Assembly: GCA_013215215.1 (NCBI GenBank)
Contig: JABSOU010000032.1
Coordinates: forward strand, 4,347 to 39,629
DNA from: Cognatishimia sp.
Lineage (GTDB): Bacteria > Pseudomonadota > Alphaproteobacteria > Rhodobacterales > Rhodobacteraceae
Reading direction: 5' to 3'
DNA: 35,283 bases
Below are positions 24,928 through 33,324 of this stretch, in pieces (the first letter of the stretch is position 1; each line of letters starts with the position of its first letter). Position numbers and translations under genes: made by a program. Under the pieces are notes generated by a model. The model was not told the DNA's origin, ran no database searches, and was given only the letters and a program-made list of their open reading frames with translations.

Positions 24928-27417
24928 TTAGTCCAGCGTCCGCGCCACTTCTTCGCGCTCAAAGATCTCGATGACGTCGCCTGCACGGATATCATCGTAG
25001 TTCTCAAAGGCCATGCCGCATTCCTGACCGGACTGAACCTCTGCAACTTCGTCCTTGAAGCGTTTCAGAGTTTTCAGCGTGCCTTCGTGGATCACCACGT
25101 TGTCACGCAGCAGACGTACGCCAGCAGAGCGACGCGCCACGCCTTCGGTGACCAGACAGCCTGCAACCTTGCCCACGTTGGACACTTTGAAGACGTCTTT
25201 GATCTGGGCGTAGCCGATAAAGGTCTCTTTGATTTCCGCAGACAAGAGGCCCGAAGCCGCCGCTTTTACGTCGTCCACGAGGTCGTAGATCACCGAGTAA
25301 TAGCGGATCTCGACGCCCTTTTGGTTCGCCGTGTTGCGTGCCGAGGTATTGGCCCGGACGTTAAAGCCCATGACTGGGGCTCCAGACGCCTCTGCCAGAC
25401 CAATATCTGTCTCGGTGATCGCACCAACACCAGAATGCAGAACGCGCACCCGTACCTCGTCGTTGCCGATCTTTTCCATCGCCTGAACGATCGCTTCAGC
25501 AGACCCCTGCACGTCCGCTTTGACCAGAATTGGCATTTCCGAGACGTTCTCGTCGTCTTTTGCCTTCTGCATCAGCTGTTCCAGCGTGGTCGCTGCACCG
25601 GCTGCGGCACGTTTGTCTTTCGCGGCTTGCGCACGGTATTCCGCGATCTCACGGGCTTGAGCTTCGGTCTCGGTCACGTTCAGCACGTCGCCAGCCTCGG
25701 GCGTACCGTTCAGACCAAGCACCTCAACAGGCACCGAAGGACCCGCTTCTTTGACGCGTTCGCCCTTGTCGTTGATCAGCGCACGGACCTTACCGTATTG
25801 CTCACCCACAACAAAGATATCGCCTTGGCGCAGGGTGCCCTTTTGAACCAGAACGGTCGCGACAGGGCCACGGCCCACGTCAAGCTGCGCTTCGATCACG
25901 GCACCTTGGGCGGCGCGATCTGGGTTGGCTTTCAGTTCCAAAATTTCTGACTGCAGCGCAATCGCTTCGAGCAGCTCATCCAGACCTTGGCCAGTGTGGG
26001 CAGAAACCTCAACGTCCTGCACTTCACCAGACATCGCCTCAACGATAACTTCGTGTTGCAGCAGCTCGCTGCGCACTTTCATCGGATCAGCGGCTTCTTT
26101 GTCGATCTTGTTGATCGCCACAATAATCGGCACTTCGGCCGCTTTCGCGTGGTTGATCGCCTCAATCGTCTGCGGCATGACCGAGTCATCCGCCGCAACC
26201 ACCAGAACAACGATGTCCGTGACCTGAGCACCACGGGAGCGCATCGAGGTAAAGGCCGCGTGGCCCGGAGTATCCAGGAACGACAGAACCGTACCGCTAT
26301 CGGTTTTCACCTGATAAGCACCGATGTGCTGGGTGATGCCGCCGGCCTCGCCCGCCACAACTTTGGCGTCGCGGATCGCATCAAGCAGAGACGTTTTACC
26401 GTGGTCAACGTGGCCCATAATGGTGATGACCGGAGGACGTGACTGCAGGTCTTCATCCGCATCATCCACATCGGAAATCACGTCTTCAACGTCAGAGTCA
26501 GAAACGCGCACAACTTTGTGGCCAAATTCCTCGATGATCAGTTCCGCAGTATCCGCGTCGATGGTTTGGTTCTGTGTCACCATCATGCCCATTTTCATGA
26601 GCTCTTTGACAACATCGGCCACACGTTCCGCCATACGGTTCGCCAGCTCGGAAACGACAATCGCTTCTGGCAGCTGAACGTCACGAATGACCTTTTCACG
26701 CTCAACAGAGCCGCCCATCGCCTTTTGACGCGCGCGTTCCTGTTTCCGCTTCATAGAGGCAAGGGATTTCTGACGTCCGCCCTCGCCGCCTGTCGCTTGG
26801 GACAGAGTCAGCTTGCCGGAACGACGACCTTCGTTGCGGCCACCGCGGCCACGGTTCTCGCGTTCGCGATCCGCTTTGCGTGGGGTCGCGGCAGGTGCCG
26901 GACGGCTGGACAGATCGCGTTTTGGACCGCTTTCTTTCGCAGCAGGGGCCGCTTTCGCAGCCGCAGCTTCGGCCGCCGCGCGTTGCGCAGCCACTTCGGC
27001 TTCTTTGCGTTTTTGTTCTTCGGCTTCGGCTTTGGCCTTGGCGCGCTCTTCGGCTTCGCGTTGCTCGCGCTCTTTCGCTTCGGCTTCAGCGCGACGACGG
27101 GTGCGTTCCTCTTCGCGCGCCTTTTCCTCGGCTGCGCGGCGTTCCGCCTCTTCGCTTTCGCGTGCTTTCGCGGCCTGAAGCGCCTTCAGACGACGCGCCA
27201 TTTCCGCATCAGAGATGCCCGCCGGACGTTTAGAAGGATCACCACCGACTGCTCCGCCGCCCGCAGGCTTACCGGCGCCCGGCTTGGGCACCACAACGCG
27301 CTTGCGTTTGGTTTCCACCACGACGTTCTTGGTGCGCCCGTGGCTAAAGCTTTGCTTTACGTTGCCAGGACGCGCGCCGCGCAGACCCAATGTCTTTTTA
27401 CCGTCACTATCGCTCAT
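24928..27417 (-). CDS. infB: Translation initiation factor IF-2
   Basis: This 829-residue GTPase places initiator fMet-tRNA on the 30S subunit and promotes 50S joining. A long N-terminus includes a charged Ala/Glu/Arg coiled region (about 65-165) and an Arg/Gly-rich patch ([13 protein letters not shown]). The IF2-N domain follows at about 250-300. The G domain starts at 335 with GHVDHGKTS (P-loop), then [12 protein letters not shown] (switch I), DTPGH and NKID. Domains II, III and IV follow; domain IV ends [20 protein letters not shown]. The initial methionine codon lies 8 bases after the ylxR gene. It closes the rimP-nusA-ylxR-infB operon. Confidence 0.98.
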   Translation of the reverse strand: MSDSDGKKTLGLRGARPGNVKQSFSHGRTKNVVVETKRKRVVVPKPGAGKPAGGGAVGGDPSKRPAGISDAEMARRLKALQAAKARESEEAERRAAEEKAREEERTRRRAEAEAKEREQREAEERAKAKAEAEEQKRKEAEVAAQRAAAEAAAAKAAPAAKESGPKRDLSSRPAPAATPRKADRERENRGRGGRNEGRRSGKLTLSQATGGEGGRQKSLASMKRKQERARQKAMGGSVEREKVIRDVQLPEAIVVSELANRMAERVADVVKELMKMGMMVTQNQTIDADTAELIIEEFGHKVVRVSDSDVEDVISDVDDADEDLQSRPPVITIMGHVDHGKTSLLDAIRDAKVVAGEAGGITQHIGAYQVKTDSGTVLSFLDTPGHAAFTSMRSRGAQVTDIVVLVVAADDSVMPQTIEAINHAKAAEVPIIVAINKIDKEAADPMKVRSELLQHEVIVEAMSGEVQDVEVSAHTGQGLDELLEAIALQSEILELKANPDRAAQGAVIEAQLDVGRGPVATVLVQKGTLRQGDIFVVGEQYGKVRALINDKGERVKEAGPSVPVEVLGLNGTPEAGDVLNVTETEAQAREIAEYRAQAAKDKRAAAGAATTLEQLMQKAKDDENVSEMPILVKADVQGSAEAIVQAMEKIGNDEVRVRVLHSGVGAITETDIGLAEASGAPVMGFNVRANTSARNTANQKGVEIRYYSVIYDLVDDVKAAASGLLSAEIKETFIGYAQIKDVFKVSNVGKVAGCLVTEGVARRSAGVRLLRDNVVIHEGTLKTLKRFKDEVAEVQSGQECGMAFENYDDIRAGDVIEIFEREEVARTLD

Positions 27418-27425
27418 GTAGCTTT

Positions 27426-28058
27426 CTAATCCTTCCGGGCGGCCCCTGCCGCCTTATTTTCCAGCGTATTTTGTCGTATGCCCTTAAGTCGTTGGGCTTC
27501 CTCTACAACACGTTGCGTGAGTCCACCAGACGCAAGCGCACTATGAATCACAGTTTGTCGCCCAAATGCTGCCCCAAGCTCGGCCTGCGTGAGCCAACCG
27601 ATATAGGAGCCATAGTGCGGCGTGCTCAGTTTGGACTTGCCGCGACCAGAGCCATCCACCGCCTGAATCAGCACTTCGGCGTATTCTTTGGACAACCAGT
27701 CTTTCACTTTTTCATACCCAGCGACCGCTTCGCCGGACTTTCGTGCAAGGCTGATCAAGTCTACCACACGGCGCGCGATTTGGCTTTCCACCTCATCCGC
27801 GAGCCCGTCCGGCACGGCAACTTGCTGCTTAGCCGCGCGCGAAAACGCGCCTTTCTTGCCAGCTTTCTCAAGCGCAGCCCGATCCGCCGAGACATAAATC
27901 CCGCGACCGGGCAATTTGCCCAGGATATCCGGCACGATCTGACCATCCGGCCCCACAACAAAGCGGATCAACCCAAACTTAGGGTTCACCTCGCCCGTTG
28001 CAATGCACTTGCGCTCAGGACCGTCGCTCCGGTCTTTGGTTCGCCCGCCGCGTCCCAT
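27426..28058 (-). CDS. ylxR: YlxR-L7Ae fusion RNA-binding protein
   Basis: This 210-residue protein joins a YlxR/DUF448 domain and an L7Ae-like RNA-binding domain. The N-terminal part (about 10-85) holds the YlxR signature: [25 protein letters not shown] and [19 protein letters not shown]. The second part (about 95-190) has [40 protein letters not shown] and [14 protein letters not shown], typical of the ribosomal L7Ae/L30e fold. The fusion is usual in alphaproteobacteria, whereas Bacillus has two separate genes in the same operon position. The Bacillus YlxR has been linked to RNase P modulation; the role here is unknown. It sits between nusA and infB. Confidence 0.9.
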   Translation of the reverse strand: MGRGGRTKDRSDGPERKCIATGEVNPKFGLIRFVVGPDGQIVPDILGKLPGRGIYVSADRAALEKAGKKGAFSRAAKQQVAVPDGLADEVESQIARRVVDLISLARKSGEAVAGYEKVKDWLSKEYAEVLIQAVDGSGRGKSKLSTPHYGSYIGWLTQAELGAAFGRQTVIHSALASGGLTQRVVEEAQRLKGIRQNTLENKAAGAARKD

Positions 28059-28082
28059 CTGTCAGCCTCACGAGGCCTGAGA

Positions 28083-29708
28083 TCAGGCCTCGGCCTCCTC
28101 GGATGCGTCGCCCTCGGCGGCCTCTTCTTCGGCTTGCGCCAGCAACTCGTCGGGATCCACCCAACCCAGCATGACACGCGCGGTCATGATCATGTCCTGT
28201 GCTTCTTCCAGAGTGATGCCGAACGGCTCAAGGCTACCATCGTCTTTGGAACGCTCGCCGTCGACCGTTGTCCAGCCACCGGCCAGTTCCCAGTCCGCGC
28301 AGGTTGCAAAGTCTTCGAGAGATTTCACATCGTCTTTCGCCAGCGCCTCTACCATTTGGGCAGTCAGGCCTTCGAATTCAATAAGGCTGTCCTCTGCGCC
28401 CAGCGCACGGGCCGCTTCCAGAGCAGCCGCAGCTTGTGCTTCGAGATATTCACGCGCACGGGTTTGCAACTCGCTCGCGGTGCCTTCGTCCACACCGTCG
28501 ATGACCAGAAGTTCGTCGATCTCGACATAGCCAACTTCTTCGAGGTTGGTGAAGCCCTCAGAGACGAGCAATTGCGCAAAGAACTCGTCGATATCCAGCG
28601 CCTCTTGGAACAGCGCAGTGCGAGCCTCGAATTCCTTCTGACGACGCGCGGATTCTTCGGCCTCGGTCATGATGTCGATATCAAGGTTCGTCAGCTGAGA
28701 CGCCAGACGCACGTTCTGACCGCGACGGCCGATGGCGAGGGACAGTTGTTCCTCTGGCACAACCACTTCGATCTTGCCGGCTTCTTCATCCAGAACAACC
28801 TTAGAGACCTCTGCAGGTTGCAGCGCGTTCACGAGGAAGGTCGGCTGATCTTCGTTCCAAGGGATGATGTCGATTTTCTCGCCTTGCAGCTCGTTCACAA
28901 CGGCCTGCACGCGCGAGCCACGCATACCAACGCAAGCACCCACTGGGTCAATCGAACCATCGTAGGAAATCACAGCGATCTTGGCGCGCGAACCCGGGTC
29001 ACGGGACACGGCTTTGATCTCGATGATGCCGTCATAAATCTCTGGCACTTCCATTTTGAACAGCTCGGCCATGAATTCTGGCGCGGTGCGGGACAGGAAG
29101 ATCTGTGGGCCACGGGTCTCACGACGCACGTCTTTCACGTAACAGCGGATGCGGTCATTGGGACGATAGCTCTCGCGGCCGATCTTTTCGTTGCGGCGCA
29201 GGATTGCTTCGCCGTAGCCCGCGAGATCGACGATGACATTGCCGTATTCTTCGCGTTTGACCTGACCGTTGATGATCGTGCCAGCCTTGTCTTTGAACGC
29301 CTCATACTGACGATCACGCTCAGCTTCGCGGACCTTCTGCAGGATCACCTGTTTCGCGGATTGCGCAGCAATCCGGCCCAGCTCTACCGGAGGGATTTCC
29401 TCGACATAGGTATCGCCAACTTCTGGGTTCTCCAGATACTGTTTGGCCTGCTCTACGGTGAACTCGGCCTGATAGTTCTCAAGCTCTTCGTCCTCAACCA
29501 CGGTGCGCACGCGAGTGAATGTCGCGCGGCCGGTCTTGCGGTCGATGGACACGCGGATGTCCATTTCCGCGCCGTAGCGGGACTTGGCGGCGCGCGCGAG
29601 GCTCTCTTCCATCGCTTCGACAACCAGACCTGGGTCGATCATCTTTTCGCGGGCCACGGCCTCGGCGGTTTGCAACAGCTCCAGCTGGTTTGCAGAGGTA
29701 ATTGCCAT
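28083..29708 (-). CDS. nusA: Transcription termination/antitermination factor NusA
   Basis: This 541-residue RNA polymerase-binding factor modulates pausing, intrinsic termination and antitermination. The N-terminal polymerase-binding domain (about 1-130) starts ITSANQLELLQTAEAVAREK. An S1 domain (about 135-200, ending GQVKREEYGNVIVDLAGYGE) is followed by two KH domains (about 230-350) with DPVGACVGMRGSRVQAVVNE and LAIGRRGQNVRLASQL. The C-terminal half has two acidic helical repeat regions (about 360-510) and a short acidic tail. Its ATG shares one base with the rimP stop (TAATG). An apparent attenuator in the operon leader could be a target for NusA itself. Confidence 0.98.
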   Translation of the reverse strand: MAITSANQLELLQTAEAVAREKMIDPGLVVEAMEESLARAAKSRYGAEMDIRVSIDRKTGRATFTRVRTVVEDEELENYQAEFTVEQAKQYLENPEVGDTYVEEIPPVELGRIAAQSAKQVILQKVREAERDRQYEAFKDKAGTIINGQVKREEYGNVIVDLAGYGEAILRRNEKIGRESYRPNDRIRCYVKDVRRETRGPQIFLSRTAPEFMAELFKMEVPEIYDGIIEIKAVSRDPGSRAKIAVISYDGSIDPVGACVGMRGSRVQAVVNELQGEKIDIIPWNEDQPTFLVNALQPAEVSKVVLDEEAGKIEVVVPEEQLSLAIGRRGQNVRLASQLTNLDIDIMTEAEESARRQKEFEARTALFQEALDIDEFFAQLLVSEGFTNLEEVGYVEIDELLVIDGVDEGTASELQTRAREYLEAQAAAALEAARALGAEDSLIEFEGLTAQMVEALAKDDVKSLEDFATCADWELAGGWTTVDGERSKDDGSLEPFGITLEEAQDMIMTARVMLGWVDPDELLAQAEEEAAEGDASEEAEA

Positions 29709-30283
29709 TATTCAGTCTCCTCAGAACCCGTCTCGGTTTCAATGTCGTCAAATGCGTCTTCGTTCAGCACACCGGCCTCTTTACGTTGACGCAGCATTTC
29801 TTTGATCAGATCGTCGGTCAGCACCAGTTTGGCATCAGACAGCCAGTCAAACTGCAGACCCACGGTGCCTTGTTCGATGTTGATCAGCACTTCTTCGCCC
29901 TCAACACCCGCAAGCACGCCTTTGAAACGTTTCTGACCATCGATCAGTTCGCTGGTTTCCACCTTGGCCTCATAGCCCTCAAAGGTGTCAAAGTCTTTCA
30001 GGCGCGTCAGAGGACGGTCGATGCCGGGGCTGCCGACCTCAAGCGCGTAACCGTCTTCAATCGGATCCTCGACGTCCAGAACGGCGCTGATCGCATTGCT
30101 GATCTGTGCGCAGTCATCGACTTCGATACCGCCTTCCGGCTTTTCCGCCATGATCTGCAATGTATGGGTCTTGCCACCCATAAACCGCAGGCGCACCAGC
30201 TCGAACCCCATGTCCTCGATGACAGGGCCAACGATCTCGGCGAGACGGCGATCCATCGCAGATTTGGCAATCATATTGCTCAT
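29708..30283 (-). CDS. rimP: Ribosome maturation factor RimP
   Basis: This 191-residue protein is needed for maturation of the 30S subunit. The N-terminal domain (about 10-85) has [36 protein letters not shown] and [18 protein letters not shown]. The hallmark [20 protein letters not shown] follows. The C-terminal SH3-like domain is about 105-170. I place the start at the ATG at 30283: TTGGACATACGC upstream gives a usable ribosome site, and an in-frame extension to 30313 would run into the leader terminator. The ATG three codons later is an alternative. First gene of the rimP-nusA-ylxR-infB operon, with the usual alphaproteobacterial order. Confidence 0.95.
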   Translation of the reverse strand: MSNMIAKSAMDRRLAEIVGPVIEDMGFELVRLRFMGGKTHTLQIMAEKPEGGIEVDDCAQISNAISAVLDVEDPIEDGYALEVGSPGIDRPLTRLKDFDTFEGYEAKVETSELIDGQKRFKGVLAGVEGEEVLINIEQGTVGLQFDWLSDAKLVLTDDLIKEMLRQRKEAGVLNEDAFDDIETETGSEETE

Positions 30284-30311
30284 GCGTATGTCCAATTTGA
30301 GCGACGGGCAC

Positions 30312-30335
30312 AAAAAAACGGGCCCGCGGCCCGTT
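30312..30335 (-). terminator. Intrinsic terminator in the rimP leader (candidate attenuator)
   Basis: On the minus strand AACGGGCC and GGCCCGTT (30317-30335, GCG loop) form a strong GC stem followed directly by seven T. It ends only 28 bases before the rimP ATG and lies downstream of a good promoter (30383-30411). A second, smaller stem-loop, GCGCTG/CAGCGC (30350-30367), precedes it. This layout is that of a leader attenuator, but the element could also stop read-through from the iron-sulfur gene. Confidence 0.7.
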
Positions 30336-30382
30336 GTCGTTTCCGGTGGGCGCTGAGTGTCCAGCGCGCCGCTGTTGAGGGG

Positions 30383-30411
30383 GATATAGGCGGTTCAGCC
30401 TGAGTCTGCAA
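30383..30411 (-). promoter_or_regulatory. Sigma-70 type promoter of the rimP-nusA-ylxR-infB operon
   Basis: On the minus strand TTGCAG (30406-30411) and TATATC (30383-30388) are separated by exactly 17 bases. Transcription would start near 30375, giving a leader of about 90 bases that contains two stem-loops, the second a terminator. Confidence 0.55.
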
Positions 30412-30440
30412 GCCCTCAGTTGGGAACCGCCTTAAGGGCC

Positions 30441-31061
30441 TTAATCATCCTGCCATTTCGCGTCCCGATGCGAGCCATCGCAATAGGGTTTATTCCCCGA
30501 AAGACCGCAGCGACAGAGCACATATTTCCGCTCTGATTGCCCCTGACCCTGCGGAGGAACTGGGGACACCACATCCTTGACCCAATAAGGGCCGTTCTTT
30601 TCGACTTCGATCTCTGCGCGGTCAGCAAATAGGTGAGGCGGCATCTCATCTGCCAAGGCCAGGGCGCTTGACGGGCAAGCCTCGATCACGGCGCGCACCT
30701 CTTCGGCGGCTCCTTTGTCGGGTTGCACCCAAGGTTTCTGTGCGGGGTTGAAAATATGGCTCGCGAGCCGTCCACATTCAGCCGCATGGGAACACAAAAG
30801 CGGATTATATGTCACCGAAACTTCGGACCCTTCATAAGTGATGATCCGATCCCGCCCCGCAGGCGTTCCGCCCCGGCTTTGAAACCCAGCCTCTTTGTGA
30901 GAGCCGTCGCAAAACGGTTTGCTCTTGGACGCCCCACAGCGGCAGAGCGCCATGATCGGTTTGGTTTCGACCTCGCTGCCGTCCGTGTTCTTCATGGACG
31001 AAAGGCCTTTGACCACAAGCGGGCCGTTCTCGCGTTCTTCGATGGCTGGGGTGTCAGACAT
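30441..31061 (-). CDS. Double-CDGSH iron-sulfur protein with central ferredoxin-like domain
   Basis: This 206-residue cytoplasmic protein carries two CDGSH motifs that each bind a 2Fe-2S cluster with 3-Cys, 1-His ligation: CRCGASKSKPFCDGSH and CRCGLSGNKPYCDGSH. Between them is a region with VTYNPLLCSHAAECGRLA and VIEACPSSALALADEM, resembling the divergent 4Fe-4S ferredoxin domain (Fer4_19, DUF1271 type). The ATG at 31061 has a strong GAGGAGGAG site, so an in-frame extension to 31139 is rejected. CDGSH proteins take part in iron, redox or cluster-transfer functions, and the precise role here is unknown. rpiB lies 106 bases upstream on the same strand. The rimP promoter lies just past its stop. 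Confidence 0.88.
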   Translation of the reverse strand: MSDTPAIEERENGPLVVKGLSSMKNTDGSEVETKPIMALCRCGASKSKPFCDGSHKEAGFQSRGGTPAGRDRIITYEGSEVSVTYNPLLCSHAAECGRLASHIFNPAQKPWVQPDKGAAEEVRAVIEACPSSALALADEMPPHLFADRAEIEVEKNGPYWVKDVVSPVPPQGQGQSERKYVLCRCGLSGNKPYCDGSHRDAKWQDD

Positions 31062-31167
31062 GCCGTCTCCTCCTCTGGCTATAAGGAAGAGGCTAGCGCG
31101 AACGCTCGGTTTTCCAAAGAGGGTTAACCGCGCGCCCATGCACAGACGCGCCGCCGTTTGGCGAGAC

Positions 31168-31602
31168 TTAGGCCTCGATCATATCCACGCGCGTTGCGTG
31201 GCGGCCGCCCTCAAACTCGGTATCCAGAAACGCGTCGACGATTTCCATGGCGAGACCCGCGCCAATCACGCGCGCGCCCATCGACAGCATCTGCGCATTG
31301 TTATGGGCGCGGATCATCTTGGCCGAAAACACGTCGGAACAAACACCACAACGGATGCCCTCGACCTTATTTGCGGACATCATGATCCCCTGCCCCGTGC
31401 CGCAGATCAGAATGCCCAGGTCCGCGTCACCCTTGGCAATCATCTCAGCGGCTTCGCGACCATGTTTGGGGTAATGCGTGCTCTCGGATGTCATCGGCCC
31501 GATATCAATCGCCTCATATCCGCGCTCAGTCACATGGGCGGCAATAGATTTGCGCAGCTCGATATCGGCGTGGTCGCTAGACAGAACGATGCGTTTGGTC
31601 AT
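31168..31602 (-). CDS. rpiB: RpiB/LacA-family sugar-phosphate isomerase
   Basis: This 144-residue enzyme is predicted to interconvert ribose-5-phosphate and ribulose-5-phosphate, or a related pair. The active-site cysteine is Cys67 in ILICGTGQGIMMSANK, with His100 in AKMIRAHNNAQ and the substrate-phosphate arginine in EGGRHATRV. These align well with E. coli RpiB (Cys66, His99). Two positions differ from common sequences: SSDHAD replaces the usual DHAG or DHVG, and GTGQG replaces GTGxG with Ile or Val. Some paralogues of this family act on tetrulose phosphates, so the substrate is not certain. It sits downstream of the transporter terminator. Confidence 0.87.
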   Translation of the reverse strand: MTKRIVLSSDHADIELRKSIAAHVTERGYEAIDIGPMTSESTHYPKHGREAAEMIAKGDADLGILICGTGQGIMMSANKVEGIRCGVCSDVFSAKMIRAHNNAQMLSMGARVIGAGLAMEIVDAFLDTEFEGGRHATRVDMIEA

Positions 31603-31676
31603 GGCTTTCAGATCCCCAAATCAGAATATGAGCGCCTTTTGTCTGGAAACGGCCGCCCGAGCAATCCCCAAATGAA

Positions 31677-31701
31677 AACGCCCCGCAAAATGCGAGGCGT
31701 T
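31677..31701 (-). terminator. Terminator of the ABC transporter operon
   Basis: AACGCCCCGC (31677-31686) and GCGAGGCGTT (31692-31701) pair around AAAAT. On the minus-strand RNA all ten positions pair, one as U-G. A short T-run (TTTTC) follows. It begins about 24 bases past the stop of the binding-protein gene. Confidence 0.75.
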
Positions 31702-31724
31702 CCCTGTTTGATATGGCGTAAAGC

Positions 31725-33269
31725 TTAAGCGAACCACCAGCGCTCGATCAGGCGCGAGCTGTCCATCTGGAACACGTTGCCGATGGTGCCAGAGTTGGTC
31801 AGCTTGGTGCTGTGCGCGTCGACGTAGTTTGCGTACATCGGGATCACGGTGCCACCTTCTGCGGACATGATCGCCTGCATCTCGTGGTACTGCTCGCGAC
31901 GCTTCGCTGGGTCGAGTTCCGCACGTGCGGTCAGCAGCAGCTCTTGGAAGCGTGCATTTTCCCAGCTGGTGTCGTTCCAAGGCACACCGGATTCGTATGC
32001 AGTGGAGAACATCCAGTCCTCGGTCGCACGACCAGACCAGTAGCAAGCACACCATGGCTTCTTCAGCCAGACGTTGGACCAGTAACCGTCTGCAGGTTCC
32101 TGTACCACGTTGATGTCGATGCCGGCTGCTTTCGCGGAGGCTTGATACAGCTGCGCTGCGTCAACCGCACCAGAGAAGGCCGCGTCAGATGCAGACAGAT
32201 CAACAGACAGACCGTCCAGACCCGCTTCCTTCAGCAGGGATTTCGCCAGATCCGGATCGTAATCGTTCAATGGCAGATCCGCTGCGTAGTACTGGTTCGC
32301 TGGACCGATCGGAATATCGTTCGCAACCGCACCGTGACCCAGAAGGATCTTGTCGACCATTTCCTGACGGTTGATCGCGTGCTTCAGCGCCTTACGGACC
32401 TTCACGTTGTCGAACGGCGACAGGCCGGTCAGCATTGGGAAGGTGAAGTGCTGGTTACCAGTAACCTCGAAGATGTTGATCATCGGGTTCGCTTTGAGCA
32501 GCGCTTCGGTTTTGAAGTCCACGCGGTTCACGGCGTCAACCTGACCTGTCATCAGCGCATTCATACGTGCAGAGGCATCGTTGATCGCGATGATTTCAAC
32601 AGAGTCGAACCAGCCTTCTTTACCGTCTTTATAGTGGCCGTCTACGCGGCTCAGAACGGTGCGTACGCCTGGGTCAAAGCTTTCAACTTTGTACAGACCT
32701 GTACCGATACCCTGCGCGATCGCTTCTTCGATCTGGCCCGCTGGGAAGATACAGATGTGGTAGTCAGACAGCAGGAACGGGAAGTCCGCGTTGCCAGCCG
32801 CAAGTGTCAGAGACAGCTCGTGGTCGCTGATCTTATTCATTTCGTTGATCGCCGAAACGATTGGCTTCGCCGCGGATTTCGCGCCTTCGGCCACGTGCAT
32901 GTTCAGGGATGCCATAACGTCATCCGCGCCGAACGCTTTGCCGTTGTGGAAAGTCACGCCCTTACGCAGTTTGAACGTCCAGGTTTTCGCGTCTGGGGTT
33001 GCTTCCCAGCTTTCCGCCAGTTCGCCGATCAGCTCACCGTTGGCCGCAACCTGTGTCAGGGTATCAAACACCGCACCATGCGCGGTTGTGATCATGAAGC
33101 TGTCAGAGTGGGTCCGGCTGTCCCAGCTGTCGGATGTGTTCGCACCCGCCAGACCAAGACGCAGAGTACCACCGCGTTTCGGAGCCGCCTTCAGAGGCAC
33201 ACCGGAAGCCGCCAGAACACCAGCTGCTGCACCGGTCTTTAGAAGGCCGCGTCTGCTAATTTGTGTCAT
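31725..33269 (-). CDS. Peptide/nickel-type ABC transporter substrate-binding protein (Tat-exported)
   Basis: This 514-residue family 5 extracellular solute-binding protein has a twin-arginine signal (ISRRGLLKTGAAAGVLAASG). Mature-protein features are RGGTLRLGLAG, LIGELAESWEATPDAKTWTF, KLRKGVTFHNGKAFGADDV and VRKALKHAINRQEMVDKIL, all typical of SBP_bac_5. The ATG at 33269 has GGGAG 7 bases upstream; the ATG two codons earlier lies too close to it. The gene follows the fused ATPase and a permease gene, so binding protein is last, opposite to the usual order. The leader of 55 bases is AT-rich (TAATAATAATAA). Likely ligands are oligopeptides or similar molecules. Confidence 0.92.
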   Translation of the reverse strand: MTQISRRGLLKTGAAAGVLAASGVPLKAAPKRGGTLRLGLAGANTSDSWDSRTHSDSFMITTAHGAVFDTLTQVAANGELIGELAESWEATPDAKTWTFKLRKGVTFHNGKAFGADDVMASLNMHVAEGAKSAAKPIVSAINEMNKISDHELSLTLAAGNADFPFLLSDYHICIFPAGQIEEAIAQGIGTGLYKVESFDPGVRTVLSRVDGHYKDGKEGWFDSVEIIAINDASARMNALMTGQVDAVNRVDFKTEALLKANPMINIFEVTGNQHFTFPMLTGLSPFDNVKVRKALKHAINRQEMVDKILLGHGAVANDIPIGPANQYYAADLPLNDYDPDLAKSLLKEAGLDGLSVDLSASDAAFSGAVDAAQLYQASAKAAGIDINVVQEPADGYWSNVWLKKPWCACYWSGRATEDWMFSTAYESGVPWNDTSWENARFQELLLTARAELDPAKRREQYHEMQAIMSAEGGTVIPMYANYVDAHSTKLTNSGTIGNVFQMDSSRLIERWWFA

Positions 33270-33324
33270 TCTCATTCTCCCAATTGAGGACTATGTCGTG
33301 TTTTTGGTTATTATTATTAAGAGG

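Noticed and set aside
27390..29789. 799-codon plus-strand frame opposite nusA and ylxR
   Set aside because: It spans two well-supported opposite-strand genes and their junction; the product shows no domain and no start signal.
31812..33242. 476-codon plus-strand frame opposite the substrate-binding protein gene
   Set aside because: It is an antisense shadow; the minus-strand product has a Tat signal and clear family motifs.
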